From contig NZ_QHHQ01000001.1 in the NCBI RefSeq assembly GCF_003258595.1, forward strand, positions 1,612,001 through 1,676,000: DNA of 64,000 nucleotides. The letters are read 5' to 3'. Source of the DNA: Acuticoccus sediminis. Lineage in GTDB: Bacteria > Pseudomonadota > Alphaproteobacteria > Rhizobiales > Amorphaceae. Made by a program: the position numbers and the translations under genes. The notes under the pieces were generated by a model, which searched no databases, was not told where the DNA came from, and worked only from the letters and a program-made list of their open reading frames with translations. Positions within the stretch are counted from its first letter, which is position 1. The number at the start of each line of letters is the position of its first letter. This document shows positions 18,678-27,210 of this stretch, piece by piece.

Positions 18678-20183
18678 TCACCAGGAGGCGAGGAAGAAGC
18701 GCGGCAACTCGTCCACATTCGGGGTGAATTTCAGTTCCGAATCGAAGGCATAGCCCATCGTCACGGTGTGCATCGGGACCATGTACGCCTTTTCGGTGAT
18801 CATTTGGATCGCCTTGGCGTAATTTTCCTTACGCACGGCCTCGTCGACGGAGGTCGAAGCCTCGGCCACCAGCGCCATCACCTCCTCGTCGCGGAAGCCG
18901 TCGTTGGAGGAGCCGTCGAAGAAGTTGCCGAGCGACGCCGAGGCGTCGGCGATCGAGAACGAGCCCCAGTCACCGTACCACACCTCGGTCTTGCCCTCGC
19001 GCCAGCCGGAGAAGGACGCGCGGGCCTGCAGCATCTCGAGGTTGGCGGTAATGCCGACGGCGGCGAGGTAGGCCTGCACCGCCTCGGCGCGGGCGCGGTC
19101 GCGGTAGGAGGTCATCGAGACCTGGAGACCGTCGCCGAAACCGGCTTCGGCGAGGAGCGCCTTGGCCTTCTCCGGGTCGTAGTCGTAGACGACCGCCGCG
19201 GACACGTCGCAGCCCAGCTGCATCGGGTAGCACGGAACGTCGATGACCTCGCCGTCGCCGCCGACGAGGTTCTCGACGATGGTCTTCTTGTCGATCGCGT
19301 GGTTGATCGCCTGGCGCACCTTCACGTTCGTGAGCGGGTTGCCCTCGCCGGTGCGGCCGGCCGCGTCGAGGCCGATGAAGGCGATGCGCATCGTCGAGCC
19401 GAGGACGGCGGTGCGGCCGGGAACGGACCCGATCTGGGCCACCTGGTCGGCCGGGACGTTCCACGTCCACTCGATGCCGCCGCCGAGGAGCTCGGCGATG
19501 CGGGTCGCGTCATCCGGGATGGTGCGGATGATCAGCTTGTCGATGGACGGAGCCTTCGGGCTTTCGAAGTAGGCCTCGTTCCTCGCCAGCGTCGTTGTGC
19601 CGCCGGACGCGCTGTCCAGCTTGTAGGGGCCGGTGCCGACGGGCTTCTTGTTGAACTCCTCGGCACCCACCTCCTCGAAGTAGTCCGACGGGTAGATGGG
19701 GAGTGAGCCGGCGACGAACTCCAGCGCCGCCGGGAACGGCTCCTTGGAGACGATGCGGACCGTCATGTCGTCGACCGCCTCGACCTTGTCGATCCAGGAG
19801 ACGGACGACTGCGAGCGGGCGCCGTTGTCTGCGTTCGACCAGTAGGTGAGGGTGGCGACGACGTCCTCGGCGGAGAAGGGCGAGCCGTCGTGGAAGGTCA
19901 CGCCCTGGCGCAGGGCGAACTCCCAGGTCTTGTCGTCGACGCGCTTCCATGAGGTGGCGAGCAGCGGCTCGTACTCGAAGTTCGCCGGATTGCGCCAGAT
20001 CAGCATGTCGTAGAGGTGGCGCGTCATCACCACGCCGTCGCGCGAGGTGGAGGTGTAGCCGTCGAAGCCGGGCAGCTCCTCGCCCAGACCGATGGTGAGG
20101 GAGTTGTCATCGGGCCCTGCGAGCGCCGGCGCGGCCGTGCCAAGAAGCAGCGCCGCCAGGGCTATGGATGCGTGAACTTTCAC
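18678..20183 (-). CDS. dipeptide-type ABC transporter, periplasmic binding protein (SBP_bac_5)
   Basis: A 501-residue extracellular solute-binding protein of family 5 with a signal peptide (residues 1-22, ending ALA). Family blocks include ALRQGVTFHDGSPFSAEDVV, the GTGPYKL motif and VRQAINHAIDKK. The GTG start at 20183 follows ACGGAGGACC. The receptor family takes di- and oligopeptides, nickel, glutathione, opines and sugars, so the ligand is open. The amidase and M81 genes just upstream suggest an amide- or peptide-like ligand. Confidence 0.9.
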   Translation of the reverse strand: MKVHASIALAALLLGTAAPALAGPDDNSLTIGLGEELPGFDGYTSTSRDGVVMTRHLYDMLIWRNPANFEYEPLLATSWKRVDDKTWEFALRQGVTFHDGSPFSAEDVVATLTYWSNADNGARSQSSVSWIDKVEAVDDMTVRIVSKEPFPAALEFVAGSLPIYPSDYFEEVGAEEFNKKPVGTGPYKLDSASGGTTTLARNEAYFESPKAPSIDKLIIRTIPDDATRIAELLGGGIEWTWNVPADQVAQIGSVPGRTAVLGSTMRIAFIGLDAAGRTGEGNPLTNVKVRQAINHAIDKKTIVENLVGGDGEVIDVPCYPMQLGCDVSAAVVYDYDPEKAKALLAEAGFGDGLQVSMTSYRDRARAEAVQAYLAAVGITANLEMLQARASFSGWREGKTEVWYGDWGSFSIADASASLGNFFDGSSNDGFRDEEVMALVAEASTSVDEAVRKENYAKAIQMITEKAYMVPMHTVTMGYAFDSELKFTPNVDELPRFFLASW

Positions 20184-20209
20184 TGTCGGTCCTCCGTCGT
20201 GGGGTGGGG

Positions 20210-21745
20210 CTACGGGGTGGGTGTGGTGGCTGCCGGTGCGGCGTCGGGGACGGGCGCACGGCCCGCGGCGCGCCGGAGCTGGCGGCGGGCCGGCAGGTCG
20301 GCGAGGTCGGCGGTGACCGGTCCCGGCGCGCGGGCGACGATCACCTCCCGGGCCGCGTCCTGGTAGGCGCCGCGGAAGTGCACGGAGCTCTTCACGACGA
20401 GGATCTCGGCCGCGAACGGGTCCTGTCCGAGGTGTTTCGGCAGGGCGGGCTCGGAGGCCTGCATGCGCTTGGGCGCCACGATGACCCGAACGTTGCCGCG
20501 CGCGAGGCAGGCGACGGGGCCGAGAGCGATGGCGTTGCCGCCGTACATCGGCCCCTCGCCGACGAATGATCCGTCGCCGAGGGACAGGACGGTCCACGGG
20601 CCGTCGATGGGCGCGCCCGTCCCCTGAAGCGTCCGGCCGCCCAGCGGGACGTCGATGACAGCGCCGACACCCGCCTCGTGCGCGGCCGTCGCGGCCGCCG
20701 CGTCGGCGATGTGGACCAGCAGCGCGGGGGCGTCGGCGGCGAGGAGCGCCGCGAGGAGGCCGGTCGTGTCGCCCGGGCCGCCTCCGCCGGGATTGTCCTG
20801 GGTATCGGCGATGACGACGGGTCCGTGGCCCGGCCCGGCTGCGGTGCGCATGGCCGCGGCGACCGCTTCGGCGGCGTCGGGGAGGGGGCCGTCGAAGCGC
20901 GGCTCGAGCGCGAGCCACAGCGCGTCGAGCCTTGCCGCTGCAGTGCGGGCCGCATCCGGGTCGGGGTGCTGGGCGACGAGGGTGGGGCCGGCGCCCGGGA
21001 TGTCGGCGAGGGGAAAGCCGAAGAAGGTGGCGACGGAGAGCGCCGGGTCGGCGTCCATCATCGCCTCGGCCTCGTCGACGGCTTCCCTGCCGGGCCCGAA
21101 CAGCGTGCACTGCCAGGTGAGCGCGATCTGGAACGGCGGGCGCGCCACGGCCTTCGCCGGCGCCGGCCCGCCGTCGAGGAGCGCGAGCAGCCGGCGCATG
21201 GCCCGGGCGCCGGTCTCCCGCATGTCGACGTGTGGATAGGTCCGGTAGGCCTCGATCAGCGTGACGGCGTCGACGAACCCGTCGGAGATGTTGCCGTGGA
21301 GGTCGAGGGCGACGGCGAGCGGCACGTCGGGCCCGATGACGCGCCGGATCGCCAGCGCCAGCGCCTCCTCGGCGTGGTCGTTCTCCTCGGTGACCATGGC
21401 GCCGTGCATCTCGGCGAAGACCGCGTCGAGCGGCGCCTCGGCGTGGGCGGCGGCGAGACGCCCGGTGATCTCGGCGGTGAGGCGGGCGAAGGCGTCTTCG
21501 GCGACCGTGGCGCCGGGGAGCGCGATGGTCCACAGGATCGGGACCAGCTCGACGCCGTCGCGCCCCGCCGCTGCGGTGATCGCGCCGGCGGCGGCGACGC
21601 CCGATCCCTTCAGCGCGCCGAACACCTCCTCGCCGCGCGACAGTCTTGGCCAGCCGCCGGGGGCGAGGAAGTCTTCGAAGGTGGTCCGTCCGGGGAGAAA
21701 GGTGTTGGTTTCGTGTTCGAGGCCGAGAACCGCGATCCGCGTCAC
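20210..21745 (-). CDS. M81-family metallopeptidase (MlrC-like)
   Basis: A 511-residue protein of the MlrC (microcystin LR degradation protein C) family. The opening IAVLGLEHETNTFLP carries the family HETNTF motif, and further blocks are EMHGAMVTEENDH and ALDLHGNISDG, whose His and Asp are predicted zinc ligands. MlrC opens a linear peptide product; most homologues lie next to dipeptide ABC importers and have unknown substrates. The GTG start at 21745 overlaps the stop of the amidase gene. The C-terminus is Pro/Ala-rich. Confidence 0.88.
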   Translation of the reverse strand: MTRIAVLGLEHETNTFLPGRTTFEDFLAPGGWPRLSRGEEVFGALKGSGVAAAGAITAAAGRDGVELVPILWTIALPGATVAEDAFARLTAEITGRLAAAHAEAPLDAVFAEMHGAMVTEENDHAEEALALAIRRVIGPDVPLAVALDLHGNISDGFVDAVTLIEAYRTYPHVDMRETGARAMRRLLALLDGGPAPAKAVARPPFQIALTWQCTLFGPGREAVDEAEAMMDADPALSVATFFGFPLADIPGAGPTLVAQHPDPDAARTAAARLDALWLALEPRFDGPLPDAAEAVAAAMRTAAGPGHGPVVIADTQDNPGGGGPGDTTGLLAALLAADAPALLVHIADAAAATAAHEAGVGAVIDVPLGGRTLQGTGAPIDGPWTVLSLGDGSFVGEGPMYGGNAIALGPVACLARGNVRVIVAPKRMQASEPALPKHLGQDPFAAEILVVKSSVHFRGAYQDAAREVIVARAPGPVTADLADLPARRQLRRAAGRAPVPDAAPAATTPTP

Positions 21746-23175
21746 GCAGCGACCTCCGCGAAGACCGGTCGCCTCACGGGGCGGGCGGCCTCGAACGCGG
21801 CGGCCGCGTTCAGCACCAGCGCATCCTGGAACGGGGCGGCGACGATCTGCAGGCCGATCGGAAGGCCCGGCGCCTCGCGCGAGTCCGGGCCGGTGAGGCC
21901 GCAGACGACGTTCGCCGCGGGCTGCTGCGTCATGTTGAAGGCGAAGGTGTAGGGGGCCCAGACCTCGCCGTTCATCTCGTACCAGTGCATGTCGCCGGGC
22001 GCCTGCTGGATCCCCTGGCGGTGAGGCAGGACCGCCATCGTCGGCGTCAGCAGGATGTCGTAGCGGCTGTGGAACTCCAGCATGACGCGCTTCAGCCGCT
22101 GCCGCTCGGCGATGGCGTTGACATAGTCGGAGACGGTGAAGCGCTCGGCCATCTCGGCGACGCGGGCGACCACCGGGTCGAGCTTGGCGCGCTCCTCCGC
22201 CGGAAGGACGAGGATGCCGGCGGCGCGGTTGCAGATCCGCAGCACGTCGTACGCCGCGAAGAGGCCCGAGAGGTCCGGATCGACCTCCTCCACGGTGGCA
22301 CCTAGTTCCTCGAAGACGATGGCGGCGGCGTCGACGGCGGCGGCGACCTCCGCCTCCGGGTCGCGGATGCCGAGGCCGCGGGAATAGGCGATGCGCAGGC
22401 CCCGCACGCTGGCGATCGGCTCGTCGATGAGCGCGGCGAACTGCGGCGGCAGGGCGTCGGGATCGCGCGGATCCGGGCCGGCGATGACGGAGAGCATCGC
22501 GGCGGCGTCCGCCACCGTCCAGCTCATCGGGCCGACGTGGCCGAGGTTGCCGGCCGCGCTCGGCGGATAGTTGGCGACGAGACCGTAGGTCGGCTTGATG
22601 CCGAAGCAGCCGCCGAAGCTCGCCGGCATGCGGATCGACCCGGCCGCGTCGTTGGCGAGCGCCAGCGGGCCCGCGCCGCCGGCGATCTGCGCGGCTGCGC
22701 CCATCGACGAGCCGCAGTTGCCATAGGCCGCGTTCCAGGCGTTATTGGTCGGCCCGGTGAGGGGGCTCGTGGAGAACGGGCTGCCGCCGAACTCGGTCGT
22801 CGTGGTCTTGCCGAAGATGACCGCGCCGGCGCCCCTGAGGCGCGCGACGGAGGGGGCATCCTCGGTCCACGGGCCGGCCGGGTCGACGGTCTTGGAACCC
22901 TTGAGGGTCGCCATCCCGGCGGTCAGGATCATGTCCTTGACGCTGACGGGCACGCCGTCGAGGGCGCCGTACGGACGGCCGGCGCGCCAGCGCTGCAGCG
23001 AGGCGACGGCGGCGGTGCGCGCGCCCTCCGGATCGAACCGGCAGAACGGGTTCAGCCTCGGCTGCATGGCGTGGGCACGCGCCTCGACCGCCTCGAGCAC
23101 GTCGAGCGGGGTGAAGTCGCCGCTCGCGTAGCCGGAGGTCATCTCCGCGGCGGAAAGGGCTGCAAGGTCGGTCAT
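21742..23175 (-). CDS. amidase signature family enzyme
   Basis: A 477-residue amidase. The Ser-cisSer-Lys triad is in place: Lys80 in GVPVSVKDM, the cis-serine near 156 in NCGSSMGAA, and the nucleophile Ser180 in NDAAGSIRMP. The glycine-serine stretch departs from the common GGSSGGS but keeps the catalytic serines. It hydrolyses an amide to acid plus ammonia or amine; the family also includes Glu-tRNA amidotransferase subunit A and carbamoyl hydrolases. The ATG at 23175 overlaps the stop of the upstream hydrolase gene (ATGA). Confidence 0.9.
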   Translation of the reverse strand: MTDLAALSAAEMTSGYASGDFTPLDVLEAVEARAHAMQPRLNPFCRFDPEGARTAAVASLQRWRAGRPYGALDGVPVSVKDMILTAGMATLKGSKTVDPAGPWTEDAPSVARLRGAGAVIFGKTTTTEFGGSPFSTSPLTGPTNNAWNAAYGNCGSSMGAAAQIAGGAGPLALANDAAGSIRMPASFGGCFGIKPTYGLVANYPPSAAGNLGHVGPMSWTVADAAAMLSVIAGPDPRDPDALPPQFAALIDEPIASVRGLRIAYSRGLGIRDPEAEVAAAVDAAAIVFEELGATVEEVDPDLSGLFAAYDVLRICNRAAGILVLPAEERAKLDPVVARVAEMAERFTVSDYVNAIAERQRLKRVMLEFHSRYDILLTPTMAVLPHRQGIQQAPGDMHWYEMNGEVWAPYTFAFNMTQQPAANVVCGLTGPDSREAPGLPIGLQIVAAPFQDALVLNAAAAFEAARPVRRPVFAEVAA

Positions 23176-24053
23176 GGCCGCGCTTCCTGGGACATGGGGG
23201 CCGGGACGCGGCCGCCCACGCGCGGGTCTTCGAGCCGGTCGAGGAGAGCCGCGACGATCGCGGTCACGCGCTCGGGGACTTCGAGGTGGGGCATGTGGCC
23301 GACGTCGGCGAGGATCGTGGCGGGTCCCTGGCTGATGGCGGCCGCCACCGCCTGCGCGGCCTGCGGCGGGCACACCGGGTCGAGGGCGCCGGCGAAGGTC
23401 GTCACCGGCATCGTCAGCGTGCCGAGCAGCGCGGTCTGGTCCATCCCCGCGGATGCCGTCAGCGCCGTGTAATAGCCGTCGGCGTGTAGGGCGGTGATGT
23501 CCTCGATGAACGCGCGCCTGGCGTCGCGGTGATGGGGCGGGATGATCATCTCGGAGACCATCCGCGCCTCGACGGCGGAGACATGATCGCCGTCGAACAT
23601 GGCGAGGCGCCGCGCGATCGCCTCGTAGCGCTCGGCCATCGACATGTGGGCGAGGAAGGCCGGCTCGGTGGCGGAGAGGACGAGCGCGCGGAAGAGGCCG
23701 GCGTCTCGCGCCACCGTCTCCAGCACCACCCGGCCGCCCATGGAGTGGCCGAACGCCACCACGGGACCGAGCTCCAGCGCCTCGACGAGGGCGGCGATGT
23801 CGATGGCGAAGTCGGCGAAGTCGGCCACGGGCGGGACGGTGCTCGCGCCGTAGCAGGCAAGGTCCGGCGCGATCACCGTCGCGCGGTGTGCGAGGAGGCT
23901 GGCGATATTGCGCCACTGGGTGCGGCGCCCGCTGATCCCGTGCACGAAGAGGAGTGGCGGGCCGGCGCCGATGATGTCCACCGCGAGCGTGCCGCCGCGC
24001 GGGGAGGGGATGCGTTCGGTGCGGAGCGCGGGCCGCTCGGCCTGGCACTTCAT
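23172..24053 (-). CDS. alpha/beta-fold hydrolase
   Basis: A 293-residue alpha/beta hydrolase. The oxyanion HG motif is in LLFVHGISG, the nucleophile elbow GHSMGG places Ser104, the acid is the Asp of FAGALDPVCPP, and the catalytic His is in DVGHMPHLEVPE. No lid insertion beyond the usual cap is evident. The substrate may be an ester, lactone or C-C bond of a ring-opened intermediate. The ATG at 24053 overlaps the SDR stop, and its own stop overlaps the amidase start, so it is translated in concert with both. Confidence 0.9.
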   Translation of the reverse strand: MKCQAERPALRTERIPSPRGGTLAVDIIGAGPPLLFVHGISGRRTQWRNIASLLAHRATVIAPDLACYGASTVPPVADFADFAIDIAALVEALELGPVVAFGHSMGGRVVLETVARDAGLFRALVLSATEPAFLAHMSMAERYEAIARRLAMFDGDHVSAVEARMVSEMIIPPHHRDARRAFIEDITALHADGYYTALTASAGMDQTALLGTLTMPVTTFAGALDPVCPPQAAQAVAAAISQGPATILADVGHMPHLEVPERVTAIVAALLDRLEDPRVGGRVPAPMSQEARP

Positions 24054-24814
24054 AGCAGCGAGAGCCCGCCGTCGACCCTCAGGACCTGCCCGGTCACATG
24101 GCCGGCCTCGCGGCTCAGGAAAAACGCGATCGCTGCGGCGATGTCCTCCGGCTCGGCGATGCGGCCGGACGGCGTCGCCCTGGCGGCCGCGACCCAGGCG
24201 TCGGCGCCGAGGGCGGCATGGCCGCCGCGTTTGCGGGTAAATCCCGGAGCCACGCAGTTTACTGTGACGCCAGTCGGAGCAAGTTCGTAGGCGAGGGCCT
24301 TCATCAGCGCCTCCAATGCGGCCTTGCCGGCTGCTGTGCTGGGAAAGATCGTTCCGTTGATTCCGAAATCGTTGGCGACGAACGAGCTCACCGCGACCAC
24401 GCGGCCGACGGGCGATGCCTCGAGGTCGGCGCGTGCCGCGTTCGCGAGCGCGACGAAGGGCAGGGTGTTGATGGTGACGCCGCGCATGACGTCGCTGGGG
24501 TCGAGGGCGGAGAAGGTGGACTTCTCCGCCTTGCCGGCGTTGGAGACGATCTGGTCGACGCGGCCGAAGGTGTCGCGCGCGGTGCGGATCAGGTGCTCGG
24601 GGAAGCCGGGCTCGGTGAGGTCGCCCATCACCTCGGCGACCGCCGCCCCCGCCTCGCGCGCGGCGGAGACCGTGTCGGCGAGGCCGTCCGAGTTGCCGCG
24701 GGTGGTGAGGAGGAGCGCGGTTCCGCGGGCGGCCAGCCGCCGGGCCGTCGCCGCACCGATCCCGCTCGCGGCGCCCGTGATGACGACGGACCGTTCTATG
24801 GTCACCTCTGCCAC
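24050..24814 (-). CDS. SDR-family protein lacking the catalytic tyrosine
   Basis: A 254-residue Rossmann protein with the classical SDR cofactor motif TGAASGIG (13-20), the structural NAG (92-94), a Ser at 143-144 and Lys164. The YxxxK tyrosine position holds Thr160 (sequence PSTAAGK). Without Tyr the usual dehydrogenase mechanism should be impaired. The protein may use another acid, do different chemistry, or be a non-catalytic member. The start is a GTG at 24814. It is the second gene of the block, 32 bases after the DapA-like gene. Confidence 0.85.
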   Translation of the reverse strand: MAEVTIERSVVITGAASGIGAATARRLAARGTALLLTTRGNSDGLADTVSAAREAGAAVAEVMGDLTEPGFPEHLIRTARDTFGRVDQIVSNAGKAEKSTFSALDPSDVMRGVTINTLPFVALANAARADLEASPVGRVVAVSSFVANDFGINGTIFPSTAAGKAALEALMKALAYELAPTGVTVNCVAPGFTRKRGGHAALGADAWVAAARATPSGRIAEPEDIAAAIAFFLSREAGHVTGQVLRVDGGLSLL

Positions 24815-24846
24815 TCGCTACACCGTCCGACCATATTGCGCGCCGT

Positions 24847-25785
24847 CTACTCCGCCGCGATCGCCGGGCGGAGGTTGAAGCCGTATGCACGATCGAGGCC
24901 GAGTGCCTGGATCGCGTCGAGGCCGACCTTGAGCGCGTCGGGCGCGAGCGGCCGGAGCGGCTTGCGCAGCGGCCCGGAGGGCAGTCCCAGCGCGCGCATC
25001 AGCGTCTTCACCGCGACCGGGTTGATCGCGGAATAGGCGAAATGGAGGATCGGCAGGTTCTCGAGGTAGGCCTTGCGGCAGGCGAAGGCGTCCTCGCCGC
25101 TCGTCCACGGCGTCGAGATCACGGCCATCTCGCGCGGGATGAGGTTGCCCGTCATGTTGGCCGTGCCGTGGCCGCCGAGCGCCATGGTGGGGATGACGAG
25201 GCCGAGGTTCGGCGAGCAGCAGCACATGACGGACATGTCCGGCGCGGCAGCGCAGACCTGGGCGACCTGGCCGACGCGCGTCGTGCTCTCCTTGAGGACG
25301 ACCATGTTCGGGTGGTCGGCGAGGGAAAGGATGTCGGACCAGTGGAGGTCGGTCTTCACTCGCGGCGGGTTGTTGTAGAAGCCCATCGCGAGGTCGGCGC
25401 TGTCGAGAACTTCGCGGGCATACTCGCGGATGTCGGCGTTGTCGGCGCAGATGTAGGCGGGCGCGGCGAAGATGGCGCCGTCCGCGCCTTCGGCGGCGGC
25501 ATAGCGGACGTTGGCGACGGTCTGCTCGGTGTTGGCGCCCGTGCAACCGTAGTACATCTGCATCGAGCCGGGGCGCATCCTCACCGTTTCGGTGATGATC
25601 CGGCGACGCTCGTCCGGCGTCAGCATCGACACTTCGCCGGTCGATCCCATGATGAGGACCGCGGACGTGCCGTTTTCGTGGTGCCACTCGAGGAGCGAGC
25701 GGAACCCCTCGAAGTCGATGGCGCCATCGGCGTTCATGGGCGTGACGAGTGCGACGAACGAGCCGGTCGGCTTGCGGTGCGCCAT
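24847..25785 (-). CDS. DapA-like class I aldolase/synthase (DHDPS/NAL superfamily)
   Basis: A 312-residue TIM-barrel lyase. The Schiff-base lysine is Lys165 in VVLKEST, the catalytic tyrosine Tyr137 in GFYNNP and the substrate carboxylate loop is GSTGE (47-51). The superfamily condenses or cleaves alpha-keto acids such as pyruvate (DapA, NanA, KDG aldolase, hydratase-aldolases). Location in a catabolic operon argues against lysine synthesis. The ATG at 25785 is chosen because GGGGG lies 7-11 bases upstream; an ATG seven codons earlier coincides with that site and is less likely. Confidence 0.88.
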   Translation of the reverse strand: MAHRKPTGSFVALVTPMNADGAIDFEGFRSLLEWHHENGTSAVLIMGSTGEVSMLTPDERRRIITETVRMRPGSMQMYYGCTGANTEQTVANVRYAAAEGADGAIFAAPAYICADNADIREYAREVLDSADLAMGFYNNPPRVKTDLHWSDILSLADHPNMVVLKESTTRVGQVAQVCAAAPDMSVMCCCSPNLGLVIPTMALGGHGTANMTGNLIPREMAVISTPWTSGEDAFACRKAYLENLPILHFAYSAINPVAVKTLMRALGLPSGPLRKPLRPLAPDALKVGLDAIQALGLDRAYGFNLRPAIAAE

Positions 25786-25804
25786 AAGACGAACCCCCAT
25801 AAGC

Positions 25805-25826
25805 AAAGTTTAAGTATAAAGTTTAA
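25805..25826 (-). repeat. direct repeat at the dapA-like promoter
   Basis: AAAGTTTAA occurs at 25805-25813 and again at 25818-25826, a 13-base period, in otherwise GC-rich DNA. On the coding (minus) strand the repeats cover the -10 region and the start of the transcript. They could be half-sites for a repressor, or just an AT-rich melting region. Confidence 0.4.
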
Positions 25827-25849
25827 CGAGTGGCATTCCAAGCCGTCAA
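25820..25849 (-). promoter_or_regulatory. predicted promoter of the dapA-like catabolic operon
   Basis: On the minus strand TTGACG (25849-25844) and TAAACT (25825-25820) are separated by 18 bases, a good sigma-70 spacing. The expected transcript start lies about 25 bases upstream of the chosen ATG. This promoter could serve the whole leftward block down to dppF, because most downstream gene joints overlap or are short. Confidence 0.5.
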
Positions 25850-25866
25850 ATTCATAAGCCTTTGGG

Positions 25867-25900
25867 GGCAATAACGAAAGGGAATGTCCAGGTTATGGCA
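25867..25900. promoter_or_regulatory. candidate LysR-type operator
   Basis: GGCAATAAC (25867-25875) and the complement of TGCCATAAC (25892-25900) form an imperfect inverted repeat matching at 7 of 9 positions. It is centred about 70 bases upstream of the predicted operon transcript start, the usual place for the LysR-type recognition site. The lysR gene lies immediately upstream. This is inference from motif and spacing. Confidence 0.4.
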
Positions 25901-25986
25901 CCCTGAACGATCTTCCGATGATTGAATAAGATGTTGAAATGTAAATTGGAAAATGAGTCGCGACCCTGGTTTCGCAGGCGTCGGGA

Positions 25987-26895
25987 TCAGAACGTCTCGC
26001 AGTGAAGAAGCGGGTTTTGGTGTGCCATTTCGAGGAAGGCGTCGGTGGCTGCCTGAGCGGCATGGGAGTGTGGGACGCCGACCGGACGGATGAGGCGGAA
26101 GGTGAAGCGGGCGTTGGGCTTGAAGGGGCGCACGGCGAGGACGCCCGGGCCGAAAAGTGCCGGCGAGAACGGGTCGACGATGGCAACGCCCGCCCGGCGG
26201 ATGACGAGCGCGCACGCGGCATAGCTCGGCTGGCATTCGACCGCGATGGTGCGGGGGACATCGGCCTCCGTAAACACGGCATCGAGCAGCGAGGCCGTCA
26301 CCGTGTGCTGGCTGAGCGCCACCATCGGGACGCCGGCAAGGTCCGCCGGGCTGATCGCCGGGAGCGCCGTCAGGGGGTGGTCCGGCGGCATGACGACGAC
26401 GCAGTCGGCGCCATAGGTGGCGAGGATCTCGATGTCGTTGCGCGGGTTCGGCAGGTGCGCGAGGCCGATGTCCAGCGCCCCGGCGGCGGTGAGGTCGGCG
26501 ACGCGCTGGGAGGTGTGCACGTCGAGGCAGACCCGCATGCCGGGGTGCCGCTCCTTGATGCGGCAGATGACCTCCGGCGCATACGAGGTGGCGACGGCGG
26601 GAAGGCAGCCGATGCGCACGTGCCCCCGCTTTAGGCCACGAATTTCGCGGGCGGCCTCTTCGAGCCGCGCGAGGCCGATGAGCGCTCGCTCGAGTTCCGT
26701 ATGGTACGCGACGCCTTCCGGGGTGGGGGTCACGCCGTTGGCGGTCCGCTCGAACAGGGCGAAGCCGAGGTCCGCCTCCAGTGCGGCGACGAGTTTCGTC
26801 ACGGCCGGCTGGGAAAGGCCCATGGATTCGGCCGCCCGGGTGATGGACCCTTTCTCGACGGTCAGACGGAATGCTTCGAGCTGGCGAAGGTGCAA
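25987..26895 (-). CDS. LysR-family transcriptional regulator
   Basis: A 302-residue LTTR with the N-terminal winged helix-turn-helix (residues 3-60, core GSITRAAESMGLSQPAVTKL) and a type-2 periplasmic-like effector domain from about 90. The start is a TTG at 26895, which places the HTH at the very N-terminus as in the family. It lies between the broken creatinase gene (divergent) and the catabolic block (same strand, 201 bases downstream), so either could be its target. Confidence 0.9.
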   Translation of the reverse strand: MHLRQLEAFRLTVEKGSITRAAESMGLSQPAVTKLVAALEADLGFALFERTANGVTPTPEGVAYHTELERALIGLARLEEAAREIRGLKRGHVRIGCLPAVATSYAPEVICRIKERHPGMRVCLDVHTSQRVADLTAAGALDIGLAHLPNPRNDIEILATYGADCVVVMPPDHPLTALPAISPADLAGVPMVALSQHTVTASLLDAVFTEADVPRTIAVECQPSYAACALVIRRAGVAIVDPFSPALFGPGVLAVRPFKPNARFTFRLIRPVGVPHSHAAQAATDAFLEMAHQNPLLHCETF

Positions 26896-27210
26896 GGACT
26901 CAAATTCTCCGAATGCCGCGTCCGACGACGGTCGGCGAGCTTGGTTTCGGCGCGTTTAAAGCACACTCGAAGCGAACGGCGAGGGAAAAATTGCATTTTT
27001 AACTGACGCTTATGACGGGCTGGCGCCGCATAAGCTGGAGGATTGATCGGTAGCGGCGCTTGGGATACGCCGTCGGTTGCGCCCGGGTCCGCGATGGCGT
27101 CGCGGGGAAGGCCCTCGCGCGGTCATCCGCGATGACCCTGACCGTCCTGTACGCCCGGATGAACGGCAGGGCGGCATCGTTCGACCCTGGCCAAAGTCTA
27201 GGATGCGACG
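26896..27210. promoter_or_regulatory. divergent control region between lysR and the creatinase gene
   Basis: This 315-base spacer holds a perfect 7-bp inverted repeat, GCTTATG (27008-27014) and CATAAGC (27029-27035), with 14 bases between arms, suitable as a LysR-type site. It also has an AT-rich palindrome AAAAAT-TGC-ATTTTT at 26986-27000. No confident -35/-10 pair was found, and I see no coding signal. Confidence 0.4.
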
